This document shows positions 23,120 to 30,628 of a stretch of DNA of 37,036 nt, one piece after another. The DNA comes from Thermodesulfovibrionia bacterium (GTDB lineage Bacteria; Nitrospirota; Thermodesulfovibrionia; UBA6902; BMS3Bbin08), in assembly GCA_030694425.1 (NCBI GenBank), contig JAUXYI010000024.1, positions 1-37,036 on the forward strand, read 5' to 3'. Position 1 is the first letter of the stretch. Every line of letters begins with the position of its first letter. The notes under the pieces are model-generated. The model was not told the origin of the DNA and searched no databases. It saw only the letters and a list, made by a program, of their open reading frames with translations. A program made the position numbers and the translations under genes.

Positions 23120-23916
23120 AGCCTTCTTAACACATTTTGCGCATCTTCCCATGTAAGATTCTTGTCTTTAGGGTTTCTTAATAAATAAGCAGGATGAAAT
23201 GTCGGCATAAGAGGGATATTCATATATTGATAAAACCTGCCCCTTAATTTGCTTATCGGGATTTTGGTATTAAGCAGACTCTGAGCAGAAATCCTTCCAA
23301 GGGATATAATTATTTTTGGATTAATTATCTTTATCTGTTCCTCAATAAAAGGTTTGCATGCATTCATCTCATCATCTTCAGGCTCTCTGTTCATAGGGGG
23401 TCTGCATTTTACAATGTTTGCTATATAAACGTCTTCGCGTTTAAATCCCATTTTTTCTATGAGCCTCGTAAGAAGTTTCCCTGCATCTCCCACAAAGGGT
23501 CTTGCCTGAATATCTTCTTCCCTTCCAGGCCCTTCTCCTATAAATATGAGTTTTGCATCTGGGTTGCCCTCACCAAAAACAATATTTGTGCGTCCTTTTG
23601 CAAGTCTGCATCTCTGACACTCGCCGATTTCTTCTCTAAGCGCCTTAAGTGCAGACTCTTTGTTAAGTTCGGCGTATTGCGTTTGCAGTTCGGAGACAAA
23701 TCCCCTCATCCCCCCTTTAGCAAAGGCCATGGCTCGTAGAGGGGGCAAGGGGGGATTTTCTGTGTTCTGTGTTCCTTCGACTTCGCTCAGGACAGGTCTG
23801 CGCTCTGTGTTCTGAAAACTGTTCTCCAACTTTACCGGCAGGTATTCAAATCCAAGTTCCTGATAAAACTCCATCGCCTTTTTAAGCCCTTCAATTATTG
23901 CGGTTTTATTATTCAT
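23107..23916 (-). CDS. udg: type 4 (Fe-S) uracil-DNA glycosylase with repeat-derived linker
   Basis: Removes uracil from DNA. The 269 residues include the four [4Fe-4S] cysteines C100, C103 (CQRCRLAKGRTN), C171 (IVKCRPPMNREPE) and C187 (ACKPF). Motif A is GEGPGREEDIQARPFVGDAG near residues 127-146, and motif B is PTFHPAYLLRNP near 238-249. Family 4 enzymes are about 200 residues. The excess is a region at residues 32-86 built from genomic repeats, including the peptide RPVLSEVEG and PPLPPLRAMAFAKGGM. It separates a short N-terminal helix (MNNKTAIIEGLKKAMEFYQELGFEYLPVKL) from the catalytic domain. The final codons come from the AT-rich inverted repeat. Start ATG at 23916. Confidence 0.93.
   Translation of the reverse strand: MNNKTAIIEGLKKAMEFYQELGFEYLPVKLENSFQNTERRPVLSEVEGTQNTENPPLPPLRAMAFAKGGMRGFVSELQTQYAELNKESALKALREEIGECQRCRLAKGRTNIVFGEGNPDAKLIFIGEGPGREEDIQARPFVGDAGKLLTRLIEKMGFKREDVYIANIVKCRPPMNREPEDDEMNACKPFIEEQIKIINPKIIISLGRISAQSLLNTKIPISKLRGRFYQYMNIPLMPTFHPAYLLRNPKDKNLTWEDAQNVLRRLNQK
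23659..23820. repeat. composite in-frame repeat insertion within the uracil-DNA glycosylase gene
   Basis: About 160 bases containing at least three repeat classes side by side: a GC-rich palindrome (CCCCTCATCCCCCC to GGGGGGATTTT, 23701-23759), CTGTGTTCTGTGTTC words, and the CCTTCGACTTCGCTCAGGACAGG-type element (23773-23795), then more CTGTGTTCTG. All are read in frame without a stop. The peptide PVLSEVEG from the third element is one I recall seeing in unrelated predicted proteins of other bacteria. Confidence 0.8.
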
Positions 23917-23920
23917 AATG

Positions 23921-23962
23921 TTTTTCTAAACTCCAAACTCTTAACTCTAAACTTTTAACTGT
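23921..23962. repeat. AAACTCCAAACTC-type word repeat between nadK and udg
   Basis: CTAAACTCCAAACTCTTAACTC followed by TAAACTTTTAACTG fills the 51-base gap. The words match those in the carB linker at 1868-1890. Confidence 0.6.
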
Positions 23963-23967
23963 TGTTA

Positions 23968-24816
23968 TCATTCTCCCCATTTTAATTTTGTCCGTAATAT
24001 TTTGAAGTAATCTCTTTTATGGAGAAGAAGAAATTTTGTCTTAAAATCTGCTTTCTTTATCTTTACCGTATCATCTACTTTTAAGGGAACGCCTTCCTGC
24101 CCGTCAAGGGTAAGATAAACATCCTTGCCGCTTTTGATTCTGATTTCTATTATGAATTTATCAGGCAGCACTATCGGTCTGTTAGTAAGGGTATGAGGGC
24201 ATATAGGGGTCATTACAAATGATTCAAGAGTCGGATACAGTATAGGGCCTCCAGCAGAAAGTGAATGAGCAGTAGAACCTGTAGGAGTTGAGACAATCAG
24301 TCCATCAGCTCTGAAAGAAGTTACATATTGATTATTAACATGTATCTCAAAATCAACCATTCTTGCAAGGGCGCTTTTGTTTATTACAACATCATTAAGC
24401 GCTGTGCGCTGTGCTATTTTTCTGCCTTTGCGATAAACATCAGCAGAGAGCATTATTCTTTCTTCAAAATGGTATTTTCCTGAAAAAATTTCATCCAGCA
24501 CACCTGTGCTGATTTCATCCCTTGCCATTTCAGTAATAAACCCAAGGCTGCCGAGATTGACCCCGAGTATCGGCACCCCTTTTTTCCCGACAAGCCGGGC
24601 AACGCTCAAAAGCGTACCGTCTCCGCCGAAAACTATTATGAGGTCTGCCTTTGACGGGATTTCTTCCCTTGTATAACCTTTAACCCCAAGGATTAAAGCA
24701 GCTTCATCATCAATAAAAACCTTAAACTTTTTTTTGTCTATCAACTGCAACAGCTCCTTTACGGCATCAACAGCAGCCGGCACACCTCTTTTAACAATTA
24801 TTCCGATTTTCCTCAT
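23968..24816 (-). CDS. nadK: NAD kinase
   Basis: Phosphorylates NAD to NADP using ATP or polyphosphate. The 282 residues hold the GGDGT motif at 64-68, NLGSLGFITE near 87-96, the NE/D-type NDVVINK at 141-147, and the ADGLIVSTPTGSTAHSLSAGGPI signature at 170-192. Its ATG overlaps the tsaE stop by ATGA, so it is translated with tsaE. Length and all motifs are normal for the bacterial enzyme. Confidence 0.96.
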   Translation of the reverse strand: MRKIGIIVKRGVPAAVDAVKELLQLIDKKKFKVFIDDEAALILGVKGYTREEIPSKADLIIVFGGDGTLLSVARLVGKKGVPILGVNLGSLGFITEMARDEISTGVLDEIFSGKYHFEERIMLSADVYRKGRKIAQRTALNDVVINKSALARMVDFEIHVNNQYVTSFRADGLIVSTPTGSTAHSLSAGGPILYPTLESFVMTPICPHTLTNRPIVLPDKFIIEIRIKSGKDVYLTLDGQEGVPLKVDDTVKIKKADFKTKFLLLHKRDYFKILRTKLKWGE

Positions 24817-25244
24817 AATTCAATTCCCTCTATCTCAATTTCTCTTGAATCCTCTCCAGTATAATTAAACCGAACCTTGATGCTTCCATCGGGTATTTCC
24901 TTCTCAGCCCTCTCAGCCCATTCAATCACAGATATTCCATCTCTTCCAAGATATTCGTACAATCCAATACCGTCAACTTCCCGAGGCTCTACCCTGTAAA
25001 GGTCTATATGATAAAAAGGTACAGTTCCATTATGTTCAGCAATAATGGTAAAACTTGCGCTTGTTATATCCCGTTCGTTTATCCCGACTGCAGATGCTAT
25101 GCCTTTGACCATGGTTGTTTTACCAGCGCCAAGCTCTCCATATAAACATACAACATCTCCGGGCTTAAGCTTTTCCCCGAGCCTTCTGCCAATTTCCTTT
25201 GTCTCTGCTTCATTCCTGCTATGAAATTTCACGGGACATGGCAT
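24813..25244 (-). CDS. tsaE: tRNA t6A synthesis ATPase TsaE
   Basis: An ATPase that works with TsaB and TsaD to place threonylcarbamoyl on A37 of ANN-decoding tRNAs. It has 143 residues from ATG 25244; a TTG one codon upstream is possible. Walker A is GELGAGKTT, near residues 36-44. TSASFTIIAEH and the Walker B-like HIDLYRVE follow at about 77-104, and IEWAERAE near residue 120 completes the set. The start lies inside the end of the CBS-domain gene and the stop overlaps nadK, so the three form a tight operon. Confidence 0.94.
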   Translation of the reverse strand: MPCPVKFHSRNEAETKEIGRRLGEKLKPGDVVCLYGELGAGKTTMVKGIASAVGINERDITSASFTIIAEHNGTVPFYHIDLYRVEPREVDGIGLYEYLGRDGISVIEWAERAEKEIPDGSIKVRFNYTGEDSREIEIEGIEL

Positions 25245-25674
25245 CAACTATATCAGCCTTACCTACTATACCAACAACAACATTATTTCTTAAAACAGGC
25301 AGCAAATGAATTTTTTGCTCTGACATTATTGTTGCAACTTCCTGCAAAGGAGTATCTTCTGTAATTGATACAACCTTTTTTATGCAAATCTCTTCTACGG
25401 TAGCAGCTGCCATTTTCTTAATCTCTTCTTCTACTTTGCTGGAGCCCAGGACAATAAAGGCATCAAAAAGCCTTATTATTGTTGGTATGTGCAACCTTTT
25501 ATTCTGGCTTATCAAATCGTTTTCAGTAACAATGCCGATGAGTTCTTTTTTATTATTTACCACCGGCGCCCCGCTGATTTTATGCTCTATTAATAACCGT
25601 GCAAGCTCTTCCACTGTTGCTGCTGAATTAATAGTAATAACATCCTTTGTCATAAAATCTTTTGCTTTGAGCAT
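25219..25674 (-). CDS. tandem CBS-domain protein
   Basis: About 151 residues made of two CBS domains, which together bind an adenine nucleotide. Domain 1 is at about 6-60 (DFMTKDVITINSAATVEELARLLIEHKISGAPVV) and domain 2 at about 85-140 (CIKKVVSITEDTPLQEVATIMSEQKIHLLPVL). There is no fused catalytic domain. Two adjacent ATGs (25677 and 25674) follow GGAGGG; the second leaves more room for the ribosome and is preferred. It heads the CBS-tsaE-nadK set, downstream of an AT-rich inverted repeat. Function unknown beyond ligand sensing. Confidence 0.88.
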   Translation of the reverse strand: MLKAKDFMTKDVITINSAATVEELARLLIEHKISGAPVVNNKKELIGIVTENDLISQNKRLHIPTIIRLFDAFIVLGSSKVEEEIKKMAAATVEEICIKKVVSITEDTPLQEVATIMSEQKIHLLPVLRNNVVVGIVGKADIVDAMSREIS

Positions 25675-25685
25675 CATCCCTCCAG

Positions 25686-25757
25686 AAAAAATCAAAAATT
25701 AAAATGCAAAATGTATCCCGACTATTCGGGATGATTTTTGATATTTGATATTTAATT
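25686..25757. repeat. AT-rich inverted-repeat element, second copy with ATCCCGA core
   Basis: Almost identical to the element at 23048: AAAATCAAAAATTAAAAT arms, the ATCCCGA-CTAT-TCGGGAT stem at about 25714-25731, then GATTTTTGATATTTGATATT. It occupies the gap between pgeF and the CBS gene, and reaches within a few bases of the CBS ribosome binding site. Confidence 0.8.
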
Positions 25758-25765
25758 TTACAATT

Positions 25766-26452
25766 TTACCACATTCCAATAAAACCAGCCTGTCTTCCGG
25801 CAGAACCCTTTGTATATCTGTATGAATAAAATCTGTCAGGATTACAAAAAGTGCATTCGTCAGACTGATAGATATTCTCCTCCTGAATTCCCATTGATAA
25901 TGCCTGAATCATGTTGGCAGATGAAAGGTCTATAAAATATTTGCCATCCTGTCTCTGATAATAACTACCTTCACCTGTTACATTATAAACAGCATGTTTT
26001 ACCTCTTCTCCAACCTCGTAACAGCACTGTCTGATACTTGGACCTATGGCAATCAGGATATCTTCAGCAGATGAACGAAACTCCTCCTGCATTGTCTTTA
26101 TTGTGTTCTTTAAAATATGTGCTGCTGTGCCTCTCCATCCTGCATGAACAGCGCCGACTAAAGATTTCTTTTTATCATATAGAAGGATAGGAACGCAGTC
26201 TGCTACATGGATGCCAATCAGCACCCCTTTTTTTCTCGTAATTACAGCATCCGCAACCACTGGCTTAAAATCATTTTCTAAAACCATTACCTTGTCAGTA
26301 TGTTTTTGAATAGGCAAATAAACATCTTTTTCCAAAACATAGATGCTTTTTAACAAATCCTTTAAATTACCATTCAATGACTTTGTGGTAAAAAAAGCCT
26401 TTAAATTAGAATGGGTCAGATTATGCGGTTTAATAAATATCTCTTTCTTCAT
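25766..26452 (-). CDS. pgeF: purine nucleoside phosphorylase/peptidoglycan-editing factor YfiH family
   Basis: A 228-residue laccase-domain (DUF152) protein. Family members bind copper or zinc and are reported as purine nucleoside phosphorylases or as editing factors that remove mis-incorporated residues from peptidoglycan precursors. The metal-site motifs are VADCVPILL (near 82-90), GAVHAGWRGTAAHIL (near 98-112) and IAIGPSIRQCCYEVG (near 132-146). Length is typical. ATG start at 26452. It lies downstream of nnr on the same strand. Confidence 0.92.
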   Translation of the reverse strand: MKKEIFIKPHNLTHSNLKAFFTTKSLNGNLKDLLKSIYVLEKDVYLPIQKHTDKVMVLENDFKPVVADAVITRKKGVLIGIHVADCVPILLYDKKKSLVGAVHAGWRGTAAHILKNTIKTMQEEFRSSAEDILIAIGPSIRQCCYEVGEEVKHAVYNVTGEGSYYQRQDGKYFIDLSSANMIQALSMGIQEENIYQSDECTFCNPDRFYSYRYTKGSAGRQAGFIGMW

Positions 26453-26551
26453 TTACAAATGAAATTTAACATATTTTATAGATGAATTAAAAGTTATAAG
26501 GTAAAAATAAGGTCTACGACCCGTAGGGTGGAGAAATCCGGCACAGAGAAA

Positions 26552-28282
26552 CTATCGAGGTTTTATTAATTTAAAAACTGCTGGAATTGCATTAATGATA
26601 TCTGAGGCTATTAAAGAATGTTGCCCTTTTCTCTCAGCCATAATGTCACCTATAAGACCATGCATATATACTCCGAGTATAGAAGCATCTTGAGGAGCTA
26701 ATCCCTGAGCAAGGAAAGCTGAAATCATGCCTGTAAGCACATCCCCTGTGCCAGCAGTTGCCATACCGGCATTGCCTGTTGAATTTATAAAAGCATTTCC
26801 TTCTGGCGTAGCAATAACTGTCGGCGTGCCTTTAAGCACAAGATAGGACTTTGTCTTTTTTGCAAACGAAATCGCAGTGTTTATTCTGTCCTGCTCTATT
26901 TTGGTACTGCGTACTGAGTACTGCGTACTGAGTTCTTTTATGTTTGTGGTCTGAAGTCTGAAGTCTCCCCCCCACCCCTGCCCTCCCCCTCGAGGGGGGA
27001 GGGTTAGGGAGGGGGTGTTCTGTCCTAAAAGTCTCATCATTTCTCCGGGATGAGGAGTAAGAATTATAGGAACTTTGCTCTTTTTGAGAATACCTGTTCT
27101 GTCTGCGATTGCATTTATTCCATCAGCGTCAATAACAAGAGGAACTTTAGATTCAGTAATAAGAGCTCTAACAAGTTTTGAAATTTCATCATCAACAGAA
27201 ATTCCCGGTCCTATTGCAAGGACATTTATTTTTTTATTGAGGAATTTAAGAATTGAATCAACTGCCTTGTATGAAAGCGTACCGTTTCCCTTATCAGAGA
27301 GAGGTAAAATCATTTCTTCTGTAACCCTTGACTGGAAAACATTCACAAGTGATTCTGGAACGCCGATTGTCACAAGACCTGCCCCTGCCCTCAGACATGC
27401 CTTTGCAGACATAAATGCCGCTCCTGTTTTCCCTTTTGAACCAGCTATTAAAAGTACATGTCCATACGTTCCTTTGTGGGAATATTTTGGCCTTTCAGGC
27501 AATAATCTGATCACATCTGACTTTTCTATCAGATTAACTTTGATTTTTTCTGAGTTAAGCAACGCCTCAGGGAAACCGATATCCTCAATATATAATTTCC
27601 CCGCGTACTCTGCTCCCGGATAAAGCAGATGCCCTCTTTTTGGAAGACCAAAAGTAACAGTATATTGCGACCTTATTGCGCAGCCCATTATTTGTCCTGA
27701 ATCAGATGAGATACCGGAGGGAATATCAATAGATATTACAGGACACTTCAGTTTATTCACCCTTTTAATTGCATCTGAAAGCGGCGCCCTTACGTCTTTA
27801 TTAAGTCCTGTTCCGAGGAGGGCATCAATGATAAGGTAGTGACGAGTGACGAGTGACGAGTGACGAGTAAAGAATTTATTTATCGGATATATTTTGACAC
27901 CGATTTTTTTTGCAGATAAATAATTAATTTTTGCGTCGCCTTTTAAGTCTTCTGGTTTTGCAGTAAGAAATACCTTTACTTCTCTTCCCTGATTATGAAG
28001 AATTCTTGCAACAACAAGCCCATCGCCTCCATTATTTCCGCTACCGCAGAGGATTATAATCCCCCCTGCACCCCCCTTTAGTAAAGGGGGGATGGGGGGA
28101 TTGTCTGTTGTTCGTAGTCTGTGTTCTGTGCTCTGTGTTCTGTGCTCTGGAAATAACTCATTTATTTTTTCGACCACTACAAGCCCTGCCCTTTCCATAA
28201 GAATAGTCCCGGCAATACCATATTTTTCTATAGTAATCCGGTCTATAAGCTGCATTTCTTTGGCAGAGGCTACTTTTATCAT
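26552..28282 (-). CDS. nnr: bifunctional NAD(P)H-hydrate epimerase/dehydratase with three repeat inserts
   Basis: Repairs damaged NADHX and NADPHX: the N-terminal YjeF domain epimerises and the C-terminal ribokinase-like domain dehydrates with ADP. The 576 residues carry ILCGSGNNGGDGLVVAR at 77-93 in the epimerase. In the dehydratase they carry TPHPGEMMRLLG (409-420), LVLKG (481-485) and GNAGMATAGTGDVLTGMI (503-520). The usual length is near 500-520. The surplus is three in-frame repeat insertions at residues 46-74, 137-149 and 422-463, all at positions expected to be surface loops. It is the first gene of the minus-strand run, and the pairing with tsaE nearby is common. ATG start at 28282. 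Confidence 0.95.
   Translation of the reverse strand: MIKVASAKEMQLIDRITIEKYGIAGTILMERAGLVVVEKINELFPEHRTQSTEHRLRTTDNPPIPPLLKGGAGGIIILCGSGNNGGDGLVVARILHNQGREVKVFLTAKPEDLKGDAKINYLSAKKIGVKIYPINKFFTRHSSLVTRHYLIIDALLGTGLNKDVRAPLSDAIKRVNKLKCPVISIDIPSGISSDSGQIMGCAIRSQYTVTFGLPKRGHLLYPGAEYAGKLYIEDIGFPEALLNSEKIKVNLIEKSDVIRLLPERPKYSHKGTYGHVLLIAGSKGKTGAAFMSAKACLRAGAGLVTIGVPESLVNVFQSRVTEEMILPLSDKGNGTLSYKAVDSILKFLNKKINVLAIGPGISVDDEISKLVRALITESKVPLVIDADGINAIADRTGILKKSKVPIILTPHPGEMMRLLGQNTPSLTLPPRGGGQGWGGDFRLQTTNIKELSTQYSVRSTKIEQDRINTAISFAKKTKSYLVLKGTPTVIATPEGNAFINSTGNAGMATAGTGDVLTGMISAFLAQGLAPQDASILGVYMHGLIGDIMAERKGQHSLIASDIINAIPAVFKLIKPR
26894..27019. repeat. in-frame composite repeat insertion 3 in nnr
   Basis: Contains TACTGCGTACTGAGTACTGCG words, GTCTGAAGTCTGAAGTC words and a GC-rich palindrome (CCTCCCCCTC pairing with GAGGGGGGAGG, around 26985-27003). 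It is read in frame as about 42 residues of the dehydratase domain. Confidence 0.8.
27836..27871. repeat. in-frame word-repeat insertion 2 in nnr
   Basis: Four tandem copies of the 8-base word GTGACGAG (with a final partial), read in frame as [10 protein letters not shown]. It is the reverse complement of the CACTCGT words in the carB linker. Confidence 0.8.
28061..28147. repeat. in-frame composite repeat insertion 1 in nnr
   Basis: A palindrome, CCCCCCTTTAGTAAAGGGGGG (28072-28092, centre-symmetric), is followed by TTCTGTGCTCTGTGTTCTGTGC words. It encodes a stretch ending PPIPPLLKGGAGG before the nucleotide-binding glycine loop. The palindrome is the class also found before korB at 29798. 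Confidence 0.8.
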
Positions 28283-28426
28283 TGATATATATTACCTGCA
28301 TGAATATTTAAAGTATGATAACACAAATTTCAAGAAAGTCTACCAAATATTAGGGTTTTCTCGTATACTGAAGGTGTTTTTATTGTTATTCTAAAAACCT
28401 ACTTTTTAATTAGGTTTCTGGAACAT
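28283..28426. other. divergent intergenic region upstream of nnr
   Basis: 144 AT-rich bases between the nnr start (minus) and a small plus-strand frame. No clear promoter, hairpin or gene was recognised. Confidence 0.3.
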
Positions 28427-28597
28427 ATGAAATACGGCCCCAAAAATCTAAAAAGATATGATGGAATATACTTAAAACAGATAGAAAAGGAACTGGATGC
28501 CCGATTAAAAACTTCGGGCATGACATTTATCTGGTCGTCATTCCCGTTCATTTGGTCGTCATTCCCGCAGTCAGTAAGCGGGAATCCAGAAAGGTAA
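28427..28597 (+). CDS. small hypothetical protein ending in a repeat
   Basis: A 56-codon frame from ATG 28427. The first 27 residues (MKYGPKNLKRYDGIYLKQIE, then KELDARL) look like a genuine charged helical start. The second half is read from an intergenic repeat (GGTCGTCATTCCCG twice, then a GCGGGAATCC arm). Possibly the 5' fragment of a lost gene extended by the repeat. No convincing ribosome binding site. Not a recognised family. Confidence 0.3.
   Translation: MKYGPKNLKRYDGIYLKQIEKELDARLKTSGMTFIWSSFPFIWSSFPQSVSGNPER
28498..28592. repeat. TCATTCCCG-type interspersed repeat
   Basis: A CCCGA...TTCGGG stem at about 28499-28518 is followed by two direct copies of TGGTCGTCATTCCCG (about 28533-28566) and a CATTCCCGC/GCGGGAATCC stem at 28560-28586. 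A degenerate relative with GATTCCTG arms lies at 32525-32546. From 28598 to 28746 nothing else is seen. Confidence 0.7.
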
Positions 28598-28746
28598 AAT
28601 TATGTTGTTTTACGCAGGATTCAGGTTAAAATACCAATAGTTAGCAGCATACTTGTAAAGTATTTCATTGGATATTTTAAAAGCTTTTTGTGAATAAACA
28701 TAAGGCTTAATAGTAAAAAACTCTCTCTTTGATTTATAATTTCATC

Positions 28747-29750
28747 GTGAAAAATAAATCCCTTGCTACTATTGATATTGGCACAAACACATTCAGACTC
28801 CTGATTGCAGAAGTCCTGCGGGATGCCCATAAAAAAAATAATTATAATATCAATGAAATCCGCTCTGAAAGAATAATAACAAGACTCGGGGAAGGAATCC
28901 ATGAAAGCGGTCTAATCAAAAAAAAGGCTATGGCAAAAGGCATAACTGCCCTCAAAAAATTTAGAGATATAATCTCACGCCACAACGTCTATAAGATTTC
29001 AGTAATAGCAACAAGCGCTTTAAGAGAGGCTAAGAATAGAGATGAATTTTTAAAAAAAGCAAAAGAAGCAACCGGACTCGATATAGAAATAATCAGCGGC
29101 GAAGAAGAGGCAAGAAAAACTTCTCTGGGCATGCTGTTAGGCATTACAATACCAAAGACTGCATTAATGGCTGATATTGGAGGAGGAAGCACGGAACTTA
29201 TTTTTATAGGACAGAGGAAACCAGAATTAGTTCATAGTTTAAATCTCGGCGTTGTATATTTAGCAGATAAATACATGAAGAACGACCCGCCGCTGAAAAA
29301 ATATTTAGGGCATATGGATAGACACATCTCCAAGGAAATTGGAACAATCGTGAGACCCTTTTCAGAACTCATAACTCAAAACTCCCCGTCCTCGTCCCGA
29401 CACTTCGGGACGGGGCGGGCAAAACGGTCTTTATCGGCACTGCCGGTACAGTTACTACCCTGTCAGCTATATCACAACACCTCACTAAATTTGAGCACAA
29501 TAAAATACATAATAGTAAACTGACGATAGAAGAGATAAGAAACATTTTTTCAAAAATTTCTACTATAACCGCAAAAGAAAGGGTAAAATATCATCCGTTT
29601 GAACCAGAAAGGCTTGACATTATAGTGCCAGGGACGATTATACTTTTAAAAATATTGGAGACATTTGGCTTTAAAGAGGTTATAGTTAGCAATTATGGTT
29701 TAAGAGAAGGAATATTAATAGACCTCTATGAGAAATCAGAGAATGGATAG
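28747..29750 (+). pseudogene. ppx: exopolyphosphatase/GppA-type phosphatase, frameshifted by a repeat insertion
   Basis: Ppx/GppA enzymes hydrolyse polyphosphate or pppGpp. The N-terminal half (GTG 28747, MKNKSLATIDIGTNTFRLLIAEVL) has the ASKHA phosphate-1 loop, EEEARKTSLGMLLG near 115-128 and ADIGGGSTELIF near 140-151. The frame then leaves the family sequence at a word repeat and palindrome at 29365-29420. The expected continuation (KTVFIGTAGTVTTLSA, then RVKYHPFEPERLDIIVPG and NYGLREGIL) is present in another frame from 29421 to the stop at 29750. The net shift is one base. Either the insertion inactivated the gene, or the assembly has an indel in the GC-rich stem. Without the shift the protein would be near 330 residues, a normal length. 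Confidence 0.85.
29365..29420. repeat. frame-breaking repeat insertion within ppx
   Basis: ACTCATAACTCAAAACTCC words are followed by nested GC-rich arms, with GTCCCGA-CACT-TCGGGAC as the inner stem at 29394-29411. This is the same build as the in-frame insertions in carB and nnr. Here the total is not a multiple of three relative to the flanking ppx frames. Confidence 0.75.
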
Positions 29751-29797
29751 AGTAAAACCTTTACTCATCAAAAAAACACAAAAGACAATAAAAGTAA

Positions 29798-29826
29798 CCC
29801 CCCTTTAACAAAGGGGGGAACGGGGG
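29798..29826. repeat. CCCCCCTTT palindrome directly upstream of korB
   Basis: CCCCCCTTT (29798-29806), loop AAC, AAAGGGGGG (29810-29818), then AACGGGGGATTTT. The GGGGG at 29822-29826 is 8 bases before the korB TTG and may serve as its ribosome binding site. The stem could also end ppx transcription, though no T-tract follows directly. Confidence 0.7.
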
Positions 29827-29834
29827 ATTTTCAA

Positions 29835-30590
29835 TTGAAAAAAATATCCAAAAGACCAGAAAGTCTAAAACCAGTGCCTTTCCGTTTTTGCGCAGGATGC
29901 GGACATGGGCTGCTGCATAAATTTATTGCTGAAATAATTGATGAATTAGGTATAAGGGAAAAAACAATCGGGTTTGCTCCTGTAGGCTGCGCTGTGTTTG
30001 CGTATGATTATTTTAATTTTGATGTAATTGAAAGCGCCCATGGAAGACCTCCTGCTGTAGCTACTGCTATAAAACGGCTCCTGCCCGACAGGTTGGTTTT
30101 TACTTATCAGGGAGACGGCGACCTTGCTGCAATAGGCACAGCAGAAATAATACATGCGGCTGCAAGAGGAGAGAATTTCAGCGTTATCTTTGTCAACAAT
30201 GCTACTTACGGTATGACAGGCGGCCAGATGGCTCCCACGACTCTCTTAGGACAAAAGACAACTACTACTACAAAAGGCAGGGATAAAAGAATGACAGGTT
30301 ATCCTATTAAAATATCCGAAATGCTTGCTACGCTTGAAGGGCCGAGCTTTATCTGCAGAACATCTTTAGATTCGCCTAAAAATGTCATAAACACGAAAAA
30401 AGCCATTAAAAAAGCCTTTCAATATCAACTTGATAAAAAAGGATTCAGTCTTGTTGAGGTGCTTTCACCCTGCCCGACTGACTGGTGGATGAGCCCTCAA
30501 GAGGCTTTACCATGGATGAAGAAAAATATGATTCCTGCTTTTCCACTTGGTGTAATTAAAGATAAATGGGAAGTAGGAAATGGGAAATAA
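29835..30590 (+). CDS. korB: 2-oxoacid:ferredoxin oxidoreductase, beta (TPP) subunit
   Basis: Carries the thiamine diphosphate site of a 2-oxoglutarate (or related 2-oxoacid) ferredoxin oxidoreductase, which interconverts the 2-oxoacid and acyl-CoA plus CO2 in anaerobes. The 251 residues start FRFCAGCGHG (C19, C22). The TPP motif is GDGDLAAIG (93-101) with NNATYGMTGGQ at 121-131. CPTDWWMSPQEA near residue 218 is typical of the Kor/Vor beta chain. The start is TTG 29835, directly after a palindromic repeat. No alpha subunit precedes it; the frameshifted ppx does. The last codons run into a GGAAAT word repeat shared with korC. Confidence 0.9.
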   Translation: MKKISKRPESLKPVPFRFCAGCGHGLLHKFIAEIIDELGIREKTIGFAPVGCAVFAYDYFNFDVIESAHGRPPAVATAIKRLLPDRLVFTYQGDGDLAAIGTAEIIHAAARGENFSVIFVNNATYGMTGGQMAPTTLLGQKTTTTTKGRDKRMTGYPIKISEMLATLEGPSFICRTSLDSPKNVINTKKAIKKAFQYQLDKKGFSLVEVLSPCPTDWWMSPQEALPWMKKNMIPAFPLGVIKDKWEVGNGK

Positions 30591-30628
30591 GAAATTGAGA
30601 TTAGAAAGTAAGAAACAGGAAATGGAAA
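30565..30628. repeat. GGAAAT-type word repeat spanning the korB-korC junction
   Basis: GGGAAGTAGGAAATGGGAAAT followed by AAGAAATTGAGATTAGAAAG and AAACAGGAAATGG. It encodes the end of KorB (WEVGNGK) in one frame and a possible N-terminal extension of KorC in another. Confidence 0.5.

Noticed and set aside
26453-26551. Riboswitch or small RNA upstream of pgeF
   Set aside because: The 99 bases have no stable conserved-looking structure by eye; only a CTACGACCCGTAG stretch stands out and it is too short to call.
29365-29425. Programmed ribosomal frameshift in ppx
   Set aside because: No slippery heptamer is seen at the switch. The break coincides with an inserted repeat, so simple disruption or an assembly indel is more likely.
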